Positions 23,248-33,713 of a DNA stretch of 64,000 bases are shown here, in pieces. The DNA comes from an uncultured Scytonema sp. (GTDB lineage: Bacteria; Cyanobacteriota; Cyanobacteriia; Cyanobacteriales; Nostocaceae), in the NCBI GenBank assembly GCA_937873135.1, contig CALMVQ010000368.1, forward strand, positions 1-64,000, in the 5' to 3' direction. The notes under the pieces were generated by a model, which had not been told where the DNA came from, did not search any database, and saw only the letters and a program-made list of their open reading frames with translations. The first letter of the stretch is position 1. Each line of letters starts with the position of its first letter. The position numbers and the translations under genes were made by a program.

Positions 23248-26200
23248 CTATTGTTGATTTCTTTTCTCTCTTCGTCTTTGACCACGAGAAATACTTTTAT
23301 TAGCAGAAACCATTTCATTCTGTTCAGGACATATGATGTTTGCAAGCGAGTTGATAGTTGGTGCTTCGTAAATACTTTCTATAGGTATTTTAACGTCTAA
23401 TTTTTGGTTTAATAAAGAAATAGCCTGAAGATATGTTAAAGAATCACCGCCTAACTCAAAGAAGTTGTCGTGAATATTCACCTTGTCAAAACCAAAGAGT
23501 TCTTGCCAAATGCCAGCAATAGTTTGCTCAACCTTTTTACGGTAAGCGGCATAAGTATTCTCTAACTTATCAGGCATTTGCTCAATCAAGCTTTCAAACA
23601 ACTCATCAGCAGACTTTGCATTTGAAGTAATTGGAAGAGACTCTGTAGCTAAGTTGAAGGCTGAATCTCTGAAATCATTTGATAATCCACTAAATTGATT
23701 GGTTATTGGCTTTCCGCTATTGATTAAAATGTCTTCAGACGGTAAAAATTCTCCTTCTTGCATTTCAAATACGCTTTTCTTAACTGCCAAAATTACCTGC
23801 TCAACATCTTTGTCAGTATGAGATGTAGATAGATAAAGGGTGCGTCCTTCCCATACATAAATCCCTTTTTCAAGCAAGTGATAGAAAAGTAAATTACTAA
23901 GTTGAGTCTGGCAATTAAAACGAAAGAGAGAGCCAAAATGAACGACTTTAATTGGTACTTGCTTTTGTTCAAAGTAACTATTAAGAGTCTCGGCTAATTC
24001 CGTTGTCCGTTGATTTAACTTTTCCTGCAGTTTGAAACCGCTGTTCTTGATGTGATTGAGGGCAGCCCAGGCAACCGCCATGACGAGAGGATGCTTGAAA
24101 AAAGTACCAGCGAAAAAAGTTGTTTTCACTTGGGGATAAGATTCATCTCCATAATTCCACATACCTCCGTCCAATGTATCCATGAAGGAAGCTTTGCCAG
24201 CCACGACTCCAATAGGTATGCCCGCAGCAACAGCTTTACCGTAGGTCGTGATATCTGCTTGAATACCCCATAAAGCCTGGATACCGCCTGGGTGCATCCG
24301 AAAACCAGTAATCACCTCATCAAAAATTAAAACAGTTCCTGTTTCTTGAGTTAATTGTCTAAGTTGAAAGAGAAACTCTTTGGGCTGCAAATCTGGACGA
24401 CTGCTTTGTATCGGCTCAACTAAAATCGCTGCTAAGTTATGAGCATACTCTTTAAGAATATTCAGAGATTCGGGAGTACCATACTCCAACACCATCACAT
24501 CCTCTGCCAAGTATGATGGAATACCCGAAGTCATCGGGACAGAACGCAGCGTTCCGTCGTTGGTTGTGACTCCTTTGACCAAAACTCCGTCAGAACCGCC
24601 GTGATAAGAACCAGCAAATAAAGCAATTTTTGAGCGTCCTGTCACAGAACGTGCTATGCGTAAGGCTCCCATCACTGCTTCTGTGCCATCATTACAAAAA
24701 GCTGTCCGTTCTGCACCCGTTAACTCGCAAATTAACTCAGCTAGCTGACCGCAAAAACGCGATTGTGGACCATGTAATATGCCTTGTTTGCTCTGCTGTT
24801 GGATCGCTTCGGTTACAAAAGATGGTGAATGACCAAATAAAAGCGTACCAAACCCCATTGAGATGTCTACGTATTCATTACCATCGACATCCCAGAGTCT
24901 AGCACCCTCTCCACGCTCTGCGTGGATTGGATAAATCATCTCTTTAATAAAGGGAAGGAACCCTGATACCGCCCTGCTATTGGCATGGTAAGAACGGTAA
25001 GCTTGCGTCAGTCGTTTGGATTCTTGGGTACGCTTGACAAAACGTGCAGTTAGGGCATCCAGATGTTTCTGCTGGCGGGGACTCAATATCGTTGATTCTT
25101 TCTCGATCTGTTGGGAAGCCGCTTTGGGTGTAGGGGCAATTTTCCACTCTCTGGGCTGTTGCTCGGACTCTGCCCTAGTAGATATAGAGGAGATGTCGGT
25201 AGATTTATTTACACTAGACCCAGAGGGTGTGGTTGAAATTTGAGCTATTTGCCCACTTTGATGTTGCAATGAAGGCAAAACTTCCTTGGGTAAACTTTCC
25301 TGTGATAATAAGTCTACCAATTTAGACATTACATGAAGATGCTGTGAAATGATCTGTTCAATAGCTGTATTTGCTACAGGTTTTTCGTCTTTTTGGTTTA
25401 TGACTTGTGTCTCTGGAGCTAGAATTGACAATGGTGGCTTTGAGTTAATAATGACATCTTCTGGTTGAGACACAGAAATGTCCTTTTTTGGCGTAGGCTC
25501 AATCCAGTATCTTTTTCGCTCAAAAGGATACGTTGGCAAGGGGATACGATGACGTTGCTCATGAGCATAAAATTGTGACCAATCCACATTTCTTCCCTCT
25601 AACCAGAGTCTGCCCAATGCATTTAGTAAAAACGCCACATCTGATTGTTGGTTCTGTGGATGTCTTAGTGAAGAAAGAACTACCTGCTGGGCGCATACTT
25701 GCTTGTTAGCCAAGGTACTTAATGTCTTCCCAGGACCGACTTCTAAGAAAATTCGTTCCGACTGTTGCAGCAGTTCGGCAATTCCCTCGCTAAAGCGTAC
25801 TGTTTGTCGTAAATGTCTTGCCCAGTACTTCGGGTCTGTTGCTTGTGCTGCAGTTATCCAAGTACCAGTGACGTTAGATACAAAAGGAATTTTTGGAGAA
25901 TTAAGGCTGATTTTGCTGACCTGTTCTTGGAATGGCTCTATAATTGAGTCCATCATCTGGGAATGAAAAGCATGGGAAGTATGCAGACGGCGACACTCGA
26001 CACCTTGCTCGCTCAATCGGTTTTGTAAGTCGTCAACCGCTTCTTCCACTCCAGAAACCACACACATATTTGGTCCGTTGATTGCAGCTAAGGAGAGTTT
26101 CTCGCTCAGCAAGGGTTGGATTTCTTGCTCTGATAGTGGGATTGCTAGCATTGTCCCTGAGGGAAGTTTTTGTATCAGCCGCCCGCGAGTCGCTACCAGC

Positions 26201-28161
26201 ATCAATGCGTCTTCTAAAGAAAACACTCCAGCTAAGCAAGCTGCAACATATTCTCCGATACTATGACCAATCATTGCCGTAGGACTTATTCCCCAAGTCA
26301 TCCACAATTGAGCCAAGGCGTACTCAATCACAAATAGTGCGCTTTGGGTAATATAAGTCTGCTTCAACTTCTGGGTAGCAGCTTCTTTGTGTTCCTTGTT
26401 TGGATATAAAATCTGGCGCAGATCCAGCCCCAGATGGGATTTGAGAAGGTAGGAACACTGATCGACCTGTTGTCGAAAAATTGGTTCAGTCTCATATAGT
26501 TCTCGACCCATGTCCACATACTGGGTACCCTGTCCGGGAAACATAAATACAATTTGTCGCTTACAGGGTTGAGTAAAGTGGGTGAACAACTGTTGTGGGT
26601 CTTTTGTCTCTATAACTGTTATTACATCATCAAGGTTCTGGCAAACCACTATCCGGCGATGGTCAAAAGCTTGACGCCCCACACCAAGTGTGTAAGCAAT
26701 ATCAGCTAGGTTAAGGTCGGGATGTTGCTTGAAGTGCTTGACTAGGTTATTAGTGATGGCAGAGAGTGCTGATTCCGTTTTCGCAGAAAAAACCAATAAC
26801 TGCCTGGAACGAGAAGAGCCTGAGGCTTCAACAACCGGAGCTTCTTCAAGAATAACATGAGCATTGGTTCCGCCAATCCCGAAGGAACTGACTCCTGCGC
26901 GACGGGGAATGCCATTCGACTTCCATTCTGTAAGCGTAGCATTAACGTAAAAGGGACTGTTGGCAAAGTCGATTTTGGGATTGGGGTTTTCAAAATGGAG
27001 ACTAGGAGGTATTTGTTTGTGCTTGAGCGCGAGAACCGTCTTGATTAAACCTGCAATACCAGCCGCAGTATCTAAATGTCCGATATTAGTTTTAATAGAG
27101 CCGATCGCACAGAAACCCTTTTTGTCAGTACTGGCGTGGAAAGCTTCTGTCAATGCGGCAATTTCAATTGGATCTCCTAGAACTGTGCCCGTGCCATGAG
27201 CCTCTACATAGCTCACTGTCTCTGACGAGATTTGGGCCATCGCAATAGCTTCGGCAATGACTTTAGCTTGACCATCTACGCTGGGAGCTGTGTAACCAAC
27301 TTTTAAAGAGCCGTCATTATTAATCGCTGAACTTTTAATCACAGCATGAATGCAATCTCCATCAGCTAGAGCATCCTCTAATCGCTTTAGAACTACAATG
27401 CCTACACCGTCACCGCCAACAGTTCCCTGTGCCTTAGCATCAAAAGCTCGACAGTGTCCGTCGGGAGAGGCAATTCCTCCCTCTTGATAAAAATATCCAG
27501 TTTTTTGTAGTGAACTAATTGTAACACCGCCAGCTATAGCCATATGGCATTCATGCTCCAACAAGCTTTGGCAAGCCAAGTGAACGGCTACTAATGAAGT
27601 AGAGCATCCAGTTTGGACGGTGATAGCTGAACCCTTCAAGTTTAATTTATAAGCAACTCGTGTGGCTAGGTTATCTGGACGATTGCTATGTCTAATTTGG
27701 TCAGCCCCTACTGATTTGAGCAACTCTGGATTTGAAAAAAGATTGGACAAAAAGTAGTTGCTTATGCTCACCCCACCATAAACACTAATCCGACCTTCAT
27801 AGGTTTGGGAATTATAACCAGCGTTTTCAAGAGCCTCACTCGCACACTCTAGAAATACGCGGTGCTGTGGATCCATTATTTCTGCTTGTCTAGGTGGGTA
27901 ACCAAAAAAGGCAGCATCAAATAATTCTATGTCTTCAAGAATTCCACCACCGGATTTGACATAGTTAGGATCACTCATCACAGCAGAGTCAATACCTGAG
28001 TTTTTGAGTTCTTCGTCTGAGAAAAATGAAATTGATTCTACTCCGTTTCGCAGATTCTGCCAAAACTTATCAATATTCTGAGCTTTGGGAAATCGTCCAG
28101 ACATACCGATAATAGCTACGGCAGTATCGTCTACTTCGTCAATATTTTTTAGGCTATTCAT
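23248..28161 (-). CDS. PKS module with aminotransferase: KS-AT-AMT-ACP
   Basis: The protein has 1637 residues. KS: QTGCSTSLVAVH (Cys near 183), EAHGTGTVLGDP, KTNIGHLDTAAG. AT: GHSIGEYVAAC (near 628) and HAFH, malonyl-type. A linker of about 120 residues contains TAIEQIISQHLHVMSKLVDL. The GSA-type aminotransferase domain (about 1020-1460) has NDGTEAVMGALRIARS, FDEVITGFRMH and TTYGKAVAAG (Lys near 1306). ACP: ELGGDSLTYL (near 1569), then a basic tail (GQRRREKRNQQ) that may dock to the next synthase. Predicted chemistry: extend the Asp-loaded chain by two carbons and convert the beta-ketone to a beta-amine. There is no KR, as expected for this chemistry. Confidence 0.93.
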   Translation of the reverse strand: MNSLKNIDEVDDTAVAIIGMSGRFPKAQNIDKFWQNLRNGVESISFFSDEELKNSGIDSAVMSDPNYVKSGGGILEDIELFDAAFFGYPPRQAEIMDPQHRVFLECASEALENAGYNSQTYEGRISVYGGVSISNYFLSNLFSNPELLKSVGADQIRHSNRPDNLATRVAYKLNLKGSAITVQTGCSTSLVAVHLACQSLLEHECHMAIAGGVTISSLQKTGYFYQEGGIASPDGHCRAFDAKAQGTVGGDGVGIVVLKRLEDALADGDCIHAVIKSSAINNDGSLKVGYTAPSVDGQAKVIAEAIAMAQISSETVSYVEAHGTGTVLGDPIEIAALTEAFHASTDKKGFCAIGSIKTNIGHLDTAAGIAGLIKTVLALKHKQIPPSLHFENPNPKIDFANSPFYVNATLTEWKSNGIPRRAGVSSFGIGGTNAHVILEEAPVVEASGSSRSRQLLVFSAKTESALSAITNNLVKHFKQHPDLNLADIAYTLGVGRQAFDHRRIVVCQNLDDVITVIETKDPQQLFTHFTQPCKRQIVFMFPGQGTQYVDMGRELYETEPIFRQQVDQCSYLLKSHLGLDLRQILYPNKEHKEAATQKLKQTYITQSALFVIEYALAQLWMTWGISPTAMIGHSIGEYVAACLAGVFSLEDALMLVATRGRLIQKLPSGTMLAIPLSEQEIQPLLSEKLSLAAINGPNMCVVSGVEEAVDDLQNRLSEQGVECRRLHTSHAFHSQMMDSIIEPFQEQVSKISLNSPKIPFVSNVTGTWITAAQATDPKYWARHLRQTVRFSEGIAELLQQSERIFLEVGPGKTLSTLANKQVCAQQVVLSSLRHPQNQQSDVAFLLNALGRLWLEGRNVDWSQFYAHEQRHRIPLPTYPFERKRYWIEPTPKKDISVSQPEDVIINSKPPLSILAPETQVINQKDEKPVANTAIEQIISQHLHVMSKLVDLLSQESLPKEVLPSLQHQSGQIAQISTTPSGSSVNKSTDISSISTRAESEQQPREWKIAPTPKAASQQIEKESTILSPRQQKHLDALTARFVKRTQESKRLTQAYRSYHANSRAVSGFLPFIKEMIYPIHAERGEGARLWDVDGNEYVDISMGFGTLLFGHSPSFVTEAIQQQSKQGILHGPQSRFCGQLAELICELTGAERTAFCNDGTEAVMGALRIARSVTGRSKIALFAGSYHGGSDGVLVKGVTTNDGTLRSVPMTSGIPSYLAEDVMVLEYGTPESLNILKEYAHNLAAILVEPIQSSRPDLQPKEFLFQLRQLTQETGTVLIFDEVITGFRMHPGGIQALWGIQADITTYGKAVAAGIPIGVVAGKASFMDTLDGGMWNYGDESYPQVKTTFFAGTFFKHPLVMAVAWAALNHIKNSGFKLQEKLNQRTTELAETLNSYFEQKQVPIKVVHFGSLFRFNCQTQLSNLLFYHLLEKGIYVWEGRTLYLSTSHTDKDVEQVILAVKKSVFEMQEGEFLPSEDILINSGKPITNQFSGLSNDFRDSAFNLATESLPITSNAKSADELFESLIEQMPDKLENTYAAYRKKVEQTIAGIWQELFGFDKVNIHDNFFELGGDSLTYLQAISLLNQKLDVKIPIESIYEAPTINSLANIICPEQNEMVSANKSISRGQRRREKRNQQ

Positions 28162-28219
28162 TTCTGTTTTGATCTGACTTTTAAGAGGAATGGCAAACTG
28201 GGTGTAATAAGTTAAGCCC

Positions 28220-28268
28220 TCTTGTTGTAACGACTAAAGACACGTTTGCTGTGGGCAAGACCGAAAGC
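28220..28268 (-). pseudogene. Relic of the 5' end of a C*-A-T NRPS gene
   Basis: Between the JmjC gene and the KS-AT-AMT-ACP gene, 49 bases match the start of the C* domain gene at 32623-32672 at roughly four out of five positions, including TTACAACAAGA and CCACAGCAAA. The frame is broken, so it is a remnant only. In the first cassette (57924) a C*-A-T gene follows the JmjC gene, exactly where this relic lies. Confidence 0.65.
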
Positions 28269-28310
28269 TCTCTTTTGTTTCATCTTATGTGTGTCTTCTT
28301 TCTTCTATCG

Positions 28311-29297
28311 TCAAATCAAACCAATAGAAATTAGAGATCTGCCCAGCCAAGGAAATTTCAAAACCAGTGGAAAAAGACGACCTATCACTGGAGCCTGCTC
28401 TAAAAGATCTTGGCAATATAGTTCATAGTTCCACTCATTCAGCGTACCAGTAACCAAAGCAATTGTGTCTTCGAGGTTTTTTAGCTGATGCCACCAATTT
28501 GGCGGTATGCGGATAATTTCTCCCTCATTTAGTATGCATTCTACTGGTTTTGCCTTAGCATACAGTGGAAACTTTTCTAAGTTCGGCTTGAAGCAGTTAA
28601 CTCGACCCTCGTATAAATATTTTTCTTGGTCTGGCGGAAACAATACCACTTTTTTCTGCCCGGAAATCACTGCTATCCATGTCGCATCATAATGTAAATC
28701 ATAGTGAAGACCTACAGATGTATCTTTAAAACCTATAAAGACTTCATAGGTATGCCTGAAATATTTTTTGAGCAATTCTAAAGGCATTTTGGTATACCAA
28801 TTATTGAAATATATTGGCTGCTCGCAATCTTCCCAAAGCTCGGGATGATCATAAACACACAAGCCCGTTAGATAAAGCAATTTGTCGCCATCACTAGTCA
28901 CGTAATCTATATAATCAGCAATCCTCATTGACTCGTAAGTTCGAGTATACCGCGTAAATTCACCTTCAGGATTGTAATCCTGCACTGCAACCTTGACTGA
29001 CCCGTACTTTGACCTGAAGAAATCGAGATTCCACTTTGTCGAGACTTTCCAGTTTTTCACTACATCTGTAATGATGACAGGCTTTCCAACAGAGGCATAC
29101 TCCCGAACAAACTCTTCATATAAGAGGTTGCTGCGACGCTCAATAGAATCAATAGGCGTATAAACCAACTTACATTTTTTCTTATATCGTAGCCTCTTAA
29201 TTAGATAGATAACTAAGGATGTGATAAAAATCAATATAATTGTGAAAAAACTCAACTCAATCATGTTGTAGGAAGAAAGTGGTGATTGTAGAGTCAT
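28311..29297 (-). CDS. Membrane-anchored JmjC/cupin-type dioxygenase, copy 2
   Basis: The 328-residue protein has an N-terminal membrane segment (MIELSFFTIILIFITSLVIYLI, about 11-32) followed by basic residues (KRLRYKKKC), so the catalytic domain should face the cytoplasm. The cupin-8/JmjC domain shows GKPVIITDVVKNWK, the metal pair GLHYDLHYDATW (HxD, near 195), ISGQKKVVLFPPDQ and IRIPPNWWHQLKN (distal His near 267). This FIH-like family hydroxylates side chains with Fe(II) and 2-oxoglutarate. The frame begins at TTG 29342, but ATG at 29297 matches the paralogue's start (MTLQSP against MTIQSP, with the same CTTGAT leader). It follows an Asp-activating module; hydroxylation of that residue is a reasonable guess. 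Confidence 0.8.
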   Translation of the reverse strand: MTLQSPLSSYNMIELSFFTIILIFITSLVIYLIKRLRYKKKCKLVYTPIDSIERRSNLLYEEFVREYASVGKPVIITDVVKNWKVSTKWNLDFFRSKYGSVKVAVQDYNPEGEFTRYTRTYESMRIADYIDYVTSDGDKLLYLTGLCVYDHPELWEDCEQPIYFNNWYTKMPLELLKKYFRHTYEVFIGFKDTSVGLHYDLHYDATWIAVISGQKKVVLFPPDQEKYLYEGRVNCFKPNLEKFPLYAKAKPVECILNEGEIIRIPPNWWHQLKNLEDTIALVTGTLNEWNYELYCQDLLEQAPVIGRLFPLVLKFPWLGRSLISIGLI

Positions 29298-29435
29298 ATC
29301 AAGTTTGATTACTTTATTTATAGATGAGATTGATTTGACCAAGTGCTAACGCTCTGCTGATTTATTTTAACTATTTGATGTTAACATTTGCTGTCCATCA
29401 TTCATTCTTTTCTGACCGAATTGCTACTTACAGCT

Positions 29436-32400
29436 TTAAAAATTTTGCCGTAAATCTGCTCGTTTTTTTCTGAAAACTAGACGTTTTTCTACTTGATTTT
29501 GGATTTCCTCAAAGTTGTTTTTTTCACTTTGTTCTTGATTGAAATAATTTGTTAAAGAGCTAATAGTTGGATGTTTGAATAAATCTGTTATTGATACTTC
29601 TTGGTTGAGAATTTCTTGCAGTTTACTATGAACTTGTACAAGGAGTAATGAATGACCACCGAGTTCAAAGAAATTATCATTAATACCCACTTTTTCGACA
29701 TGAAGCATTTCTTGCCAGATAGTAGCAAGAGTCTGCTCGATTTTTGTGCTAGGTGCTACAAAGGTTTCTTCTAACTCTGGTCTGGCTTGATCAGGTGCTG
29801 GCAAACTTAGGCGGTCTATCTTCCCATTTGATGTTAGTGGCAAAGCTTTTAACATTATAAAGGTAGAGGGAACCATATACTCTACTAGCTTCTCTTTTAG
29901 AAAACTGCGTAGGTCGGTGACGCTGGGTGTTTGTTTTTTATTAGGAACAAAATAAGCTGCTAATCGCTTGTTCATTGGCTGTTCTTTCCAAACTGAAACT
30001 ACACATTGGTGTACTCCTGGATGCTGGCTCAATAATGCTTCAATCTCTTCCAATTCAATGCGAAAACCACGAATTTTTACTTGGTTGTCAACTCGTCCAA
30101 GAAACTCTAGATTTCCATCGTTTAAGTAGCGAACTAAATCCCCAGTTTTGTAAAGCCGCACTCCGTTTTCCTGACTGAAAGGATTTGTCATAAACCGCTG
30201 TGCTGTGAGTTCCGGGCGATTGAGATAACCTCGCGCTAAGCCTGCACCACCGATATATAGTTCGCCTGGTACGCCGATGGGCACTGGTTTTAGCTGCTTA
30301 TCCAGCACGTAGATTTGCATATTAGCTAGTGGACGACCGAGGGGAACTGTCTTTTCATCATTACTAGCTGGCTGATCTGGAATTGTGAAGGTAGTCACGC
30401 CCACTGTAGTTTCTGTCGGACCGTAATGATTAAGAATTTGGCAGTTTGGATTGCGCTGCTTTATTTGCTTGATCAACTTCCAACTAACGGCTTCCCCTCC
30501 AAGGATTAGGCACTGGCGTGGTAAAATTGATTCTTGTGGGGAGCCTTCTAAAAGGGCAGCAAGATGGGAAGGTACAATTTTGAGATAGTCAATAGGATAA
30601 CGGTTGTAGTAATCTCCTAAAGCTACTGGATCTGATGCCCGCTCTTGGGATATTACATGGAGGCATCCTCCTGTACACAAGGCAGGAAAGATGACTGTGT
30701 TGCCTAAGTCAGCAGCAAAACTGGAAACTGTCGCGAAGCTGGCATTGGCTGGCAGGTTCAGTTTATCGAGGATAGCGTATAAATAATTAAGGAGTTGCCG
30801 ATGCTCAACGGCGACTCCCTTAGGAGTCCCTGTAGAGCCAGAGGTGAACAGCACGTAGACTAAATTTTTACTTGTCACTTCGCTGGTCGGATTGGCAGCA
30901 CTTTCTTGAGCAATGACCTCCCACTCCCTATCCAAGCACACTACCTGTGTCACAGAATCAGGAAGCGTTTCGATGAGTGACTCTTGTGTTAAGAGTATTG
31001 GTGCTTGGGCATCTTGCAATCGCAAGGCTAAACCTTCTGCTGGTAATGCCGGGTCAAGAGGAAGATAGGCTCCACCAGCTTTGAGAATGCCTAGTATAGC
31101 GATGACTGTCAGGTGCGTTAGCGAAGCTCTTCCAAAGGAAGCTCGCTCTAAAAGAATTCCTACCAGTATTTCTGGTCCGACTCCTAAGCGTTGCAGGTAG
31201 TGAGCTATTTTGTTGGCGCGTGCGTTTAGTTCACTGTAGGTTAGCTTTTGGTCTTCAAACACAACAGCGATGTTGTTCGGTGTCTGCTCCACCTGTTCCT
31301 CAAACAGCTGGTGGATGCACTTGTTAAGTGGGTAATTGACCTGCGTGTTGTTAAATTCAACCAACAGTTGCTGACGTTGGCTACGCTTGAGAATTTCTAA
31401 CTCGCTGACTGTAGCATCTGGTTTGTTGGCAGCACTTTCTACTAAAGTCCGAAATTGTTCTGCCAAGCGTTTGATATCCTCTAGTGAGAATAAGTTGGCA
31501 TCGTAGTGAAATTCTGCGAGTACTAACTCTTCTCTACGTATGCACGAGAGCTTCACTTTGAATCTGTCAAAACAGATGTACTGCTTGTCAAGCGAAAAGG
31601 AAAGCTCATCAACACAATATTTTGTACACCATTCCTCAAACTCAAAACTAATGGGAAAGTTCACTACATTAACAGCCGTTTCTGTACTCTCTGGCCAAAT
31701 GAAGTATTCCTGCCATTTCGCATTATTGCGTAAAGTTTCCCTAGTTTGCCACAAAATTTCACTGAACTTAAAATTATCCTGGAAAGTACAGCGTGTAGGT
31801 AGCCATTTGGCTATCAATCCTATCATTGCATTCAGCTCTTGATACTTCCTACCACCAAAGAGAGTGCTGATAACAATATCTGATTGTTTTAGTATCCTAT
31901 AGAGTAGTGTCTGCCAACAGACAAGCATAAATTCAGCAATTGTCGTGTTATGTATGGGAGCGATCGCTTCGATCTGAGCCACTAAATCTAAATCTATCTT
32001 CAAAGCATAAACGTCTGGAGAAAATTTCGTTTGTTCATTGAACTTGCCTTCAAAAGGAAGGTTCAGCGCTGAACGTGACCAGAAGTCCTGCTGATGCCAA
32101 TAAGCTATCCCGGTTTTTGCATCCTCTTCTTCTAGTAGTTCGTTCTGCCATTCAGAAAATTGGATATATTGTGCTGGTTCATCAGATAATTCCTCACTTT
32201 TTAAGTATGCAGCGTAGCAATCGCTAATTTCTTGAACCAGATTTTTTATTGACCAGCTATCTGCACACAGCGATGGCAGAGTAATAAGTAAAAGATGCTG
32301 AGTTTCTGATAAAATCTGTAAAGATGAACGAAAGAGTAACCCTTGTTCAAAATCAAAACTAAAATGCATTTCAGCTTGAAAATTATTTTGGATGCAGACT

Positions 32401-32696
32401 AACTTTTTCTCAGCAGAAAGTTCACTTAAATTTATATTTTTCCAATATAACGTGCTATTTTCTGATATCACTTGAATAGGAAACTTTATTCCTGAACGTC
32501 TATTAAAAGTTGTCCGTAAAATTTCATGTCGATTAATAACTTTCTGTAAAGTTTCCTTTAAAAATTCTACTTTCAGAAAACCTTCAATATAAATGATACA
32601 TTGAGTACGGTATGCAAAACTATCTTGTTGTAATGACCAAAGATGTTTTTGCTGTGGAGAAAGCCGAAAACCTTCAATATTTTGTTTATTTTCCAT
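29436..32696 (-). CDS. NRPS module C*-A(Asp)-T, copy 2
   Basis: The protein has 1086 residues. The N-terminal condensation-type domain (about 8-430) has LPSLCADSWSIKNLV where HHxxxDG is expected, so both catalytic histidines are absent. The A domain (about 450-950) has YVLFTSGSTGTPKG, YKTGDLVRY and NGKIDR. Its pocket residues, read by alignment to GrsA, are D-L-T-K-I-G-H-V-G(-K) (from FAADLGNTVIF, KIVPSHL, LILGGEA, NHYGPTETTVG), the aspartate code. T domain: ELGGHSLLLV (near 1011). A basic tail follows. It shares structure with the module at 54688. The degenerate C-type domain may work as an interface for an oxygenase rather than for bond formation. Confidence 0.92.
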   Translation of the reverse strand: MENKQNIEGFRLSPQQKHLWSLQQDSFAYRTQCIIYIEGFLKVEFLKETLQKVINRHEILRTTFNRRSGIKFPIQVISENSTLYWKNINLSELSAEKKLVCIQNNFQAEMHFSFDFEQGLLFRSSLQILSETQHLLLITLPSLCADSWSIKNLVQEISDCYAAYLKSEELSDEPAQYIQFSEWQNELLEEEDAKTGIAYWHQQDFWSRSALNLPFEGKFNEQTKFSPDVYALKIDLDLVAQIEAIAPIHNTTIAEFMLVCWQTLLYRILKQSDIVISTLFGGRKYQELNAMIGLIAKWLPTRCTFQDNFKFSEILWQTRETLRNNAKWQEYFIWPESTETAVNVVNFPISFEFEEWCTKYCVDELSFSLDKQYICFDRFKVKLSCIRREELVLAEFHYDANLFSLEDIKRLAEQFRTLVESAANKPDATVSELEILKRSQRQQLLVEFNNTQVNYPLNKCIHQLFEEQVEQTPNNIAVVFEDQKLTYSELNARANKIAHYLQRLGVGPEILVGILLERASFGRASLTHLTVIAILGILKAGGAYLPLDPALPAEGLALRLQDAQAPILLTQESLIETLPDSVTQVVCLDREWEVIAQESAANPTSEVTSKNLVYVLFTSGSTGTPKGVAVEHRQLLNYLYAILDKLNLPANASFATVSSFAADLGNTVIFPALCTGGCLHVISQERASDPVALGDYYNRYPIDYLKIVPSHLAALLEGSPQESILPRQCLILGGEAVSWKLIKQIKQRNPNCQILNHYGPTETTVGVTTFTIPDQPASNDEKTVPLGRPLANMQIYVLDKQLKPVPIGVPGELYIGGAGLARGYLNRPELTAQRFMTNPFSQENGVRLYKTGDLVRYLNDGNLEFLGRVDNQVKIRGFRIELEEIEALLSQHPGVHQCVVSVWKEQPMNKRLAAYFVPNKKQTPSVTDLRSFLKEKLVEYMVPSTFIMLKALPLTSNGKIDRLSLPAPDQARPELEETFVAPSTKIEQTLATIWQEMLHVEKVGINDNFFELGGHSLLLVQVHSKLQEILNQEVSITDLFKHPTISSLTNYFNQEQSEKNNFEEIQNQVEKRLVFRKKRADLRQNF

Positions 32697-32722
32697 ATAT
32701 AATTTTCCTCTTTATTTTGTAT

Positions 32723-33484
32723 TTATTTAGAGTTGTCATAGCTACTTAATGGTTTACGACAAATGTAGAATATCCTTTCAGCCATCCCATCTACTCCCAA
32801 ATCACGTTCAGCATCATAGAAACTAATTTCTGTGAAACCCACCCTTTCTAGGGCAGACTGAACTTCTGCTATAGAATAAGGTCTTTGTATTAAAGTCGTA
32901 TCTGAACGCTGCCATCCTCCATCTATTAACCGGAATATAACGAAGCTTTCTCGACCTATTTTTTCTTCTGAGTTATAACTATGAGATTGAATTATGGCAA
33001 AATCATCTGCAAAATTGCTTTTTGAAGTATTTCCCTTCATCCGTTCTTCTTGACTTAAGTCGAACGCAAACCAGCCGTTTTCCATCATTGCTGCATACAC
33101 GTTTTGAAAGACACTTGCCAATTCCTCTAGTTTCGTAACATAGCTGAGAGAGTTATGTGCCGAAACAACTGCATGAAAGGTAGGCGGCAATTTGAAGAAG
33201 CGAGCGTCATCTAGAATAAATTTACAACCAGGTGTGTTCTTATGAGCATAGTGTAACATCTCTTCAGAACCATCAAGACCAATTGCTTGATAACCTTTTA
33301 TTTGCAGCCGTTGTACTAATTCTCCTGTACCACAACAGAGGTCTAAAATATGCGCATCTTTGGGGAGATGTTGTAGGATAAATTTTTCCATTAACACTAA
33401 CCAAATGTTGCAACTTTCTATGCCTTCGTCGCTATACGAAAAAGCAAAAGCATCAAACTTGGAATAGCGAGTTTTTGAAGACAT
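32723..33484 (-). CDS. Class I SAM-dependent methyltransferase, intact copy
   Basis: The 253-residue protein has motif I ILDLCCGTGELVQRL, post-I GLDGSEEMLHYAHKNTP and DDARFFKLPPTFHAV. It is paralogous to 15803-16573 but keeps the normal glycine motif. It lies between the ACP-AMT-C-TauD and C*-A(Asp)-T genes, 26 bp before the latter, on the same strand. It probably methylates an amine, hydroxyl or carboxylate of the growing or finished product; the target is unknown. AAGGA precedes the start. Confidence 0.88.
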   Translation of the reverse strand: MSSKTRYSKFDAFAFSYSDEGIESCNIWLVLMEKFILQHLPKDAHILDLCCGTGELVQRLQIKGYQAIGLDGSEEMLHYAHKNTPGCKFILDDARFFKLPPTFHAVVSAHNSLSYVTKLEELASVFQNVYAAMMENGWFAFDLSQEERMKGNTSKSNFADDFAIIQSHSYNSEEKIGRESFVIFRLIDGGWQRSDTTLIQRPYSIAEVQSALERVGFTEISFYDAERDLGVDGMAERIFYICRKPLSSYDNSK

Positions 33485-33538
33485 AAAATTTTCCTTTTAA
33501 GTTTAAATAAGTTTGCCAGTAGGTAATGGAGGATGCTA

Positions 33539-33713
33539 GGACTTACGCATTGACAGGAAATACCAAATATGATGTATTGATTTCAGGGATTAAACCTTGC
33601 TTTTTCGATACTTTTTAGGCGATCGCTATTGATCCTCGGATAATTAATAAAAGCCTGAAACGACGTAGTTTCGTTAATGCACAAGATGATAAATTTGTAC
33701 AGTGCGTAAGTCC
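33539..33713. mobile_element. 175-bp MITE with GGACTTACGCA ends and TA duplication
   Basis: GGACTTACGCATTGAC (33539 on) is repeated inverted as GTACAGTGCGTAAGTCC (to 33713). Both ends are flanked by TA, as expected for IS630/Tc1-type insertion. It lies in the 450-bp gap inside the biosynthetic cluster and holds a HIP1 site but no ORF. The remainder of the gap (33717-33935) shows nothing clear. Confidence 0.7.
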
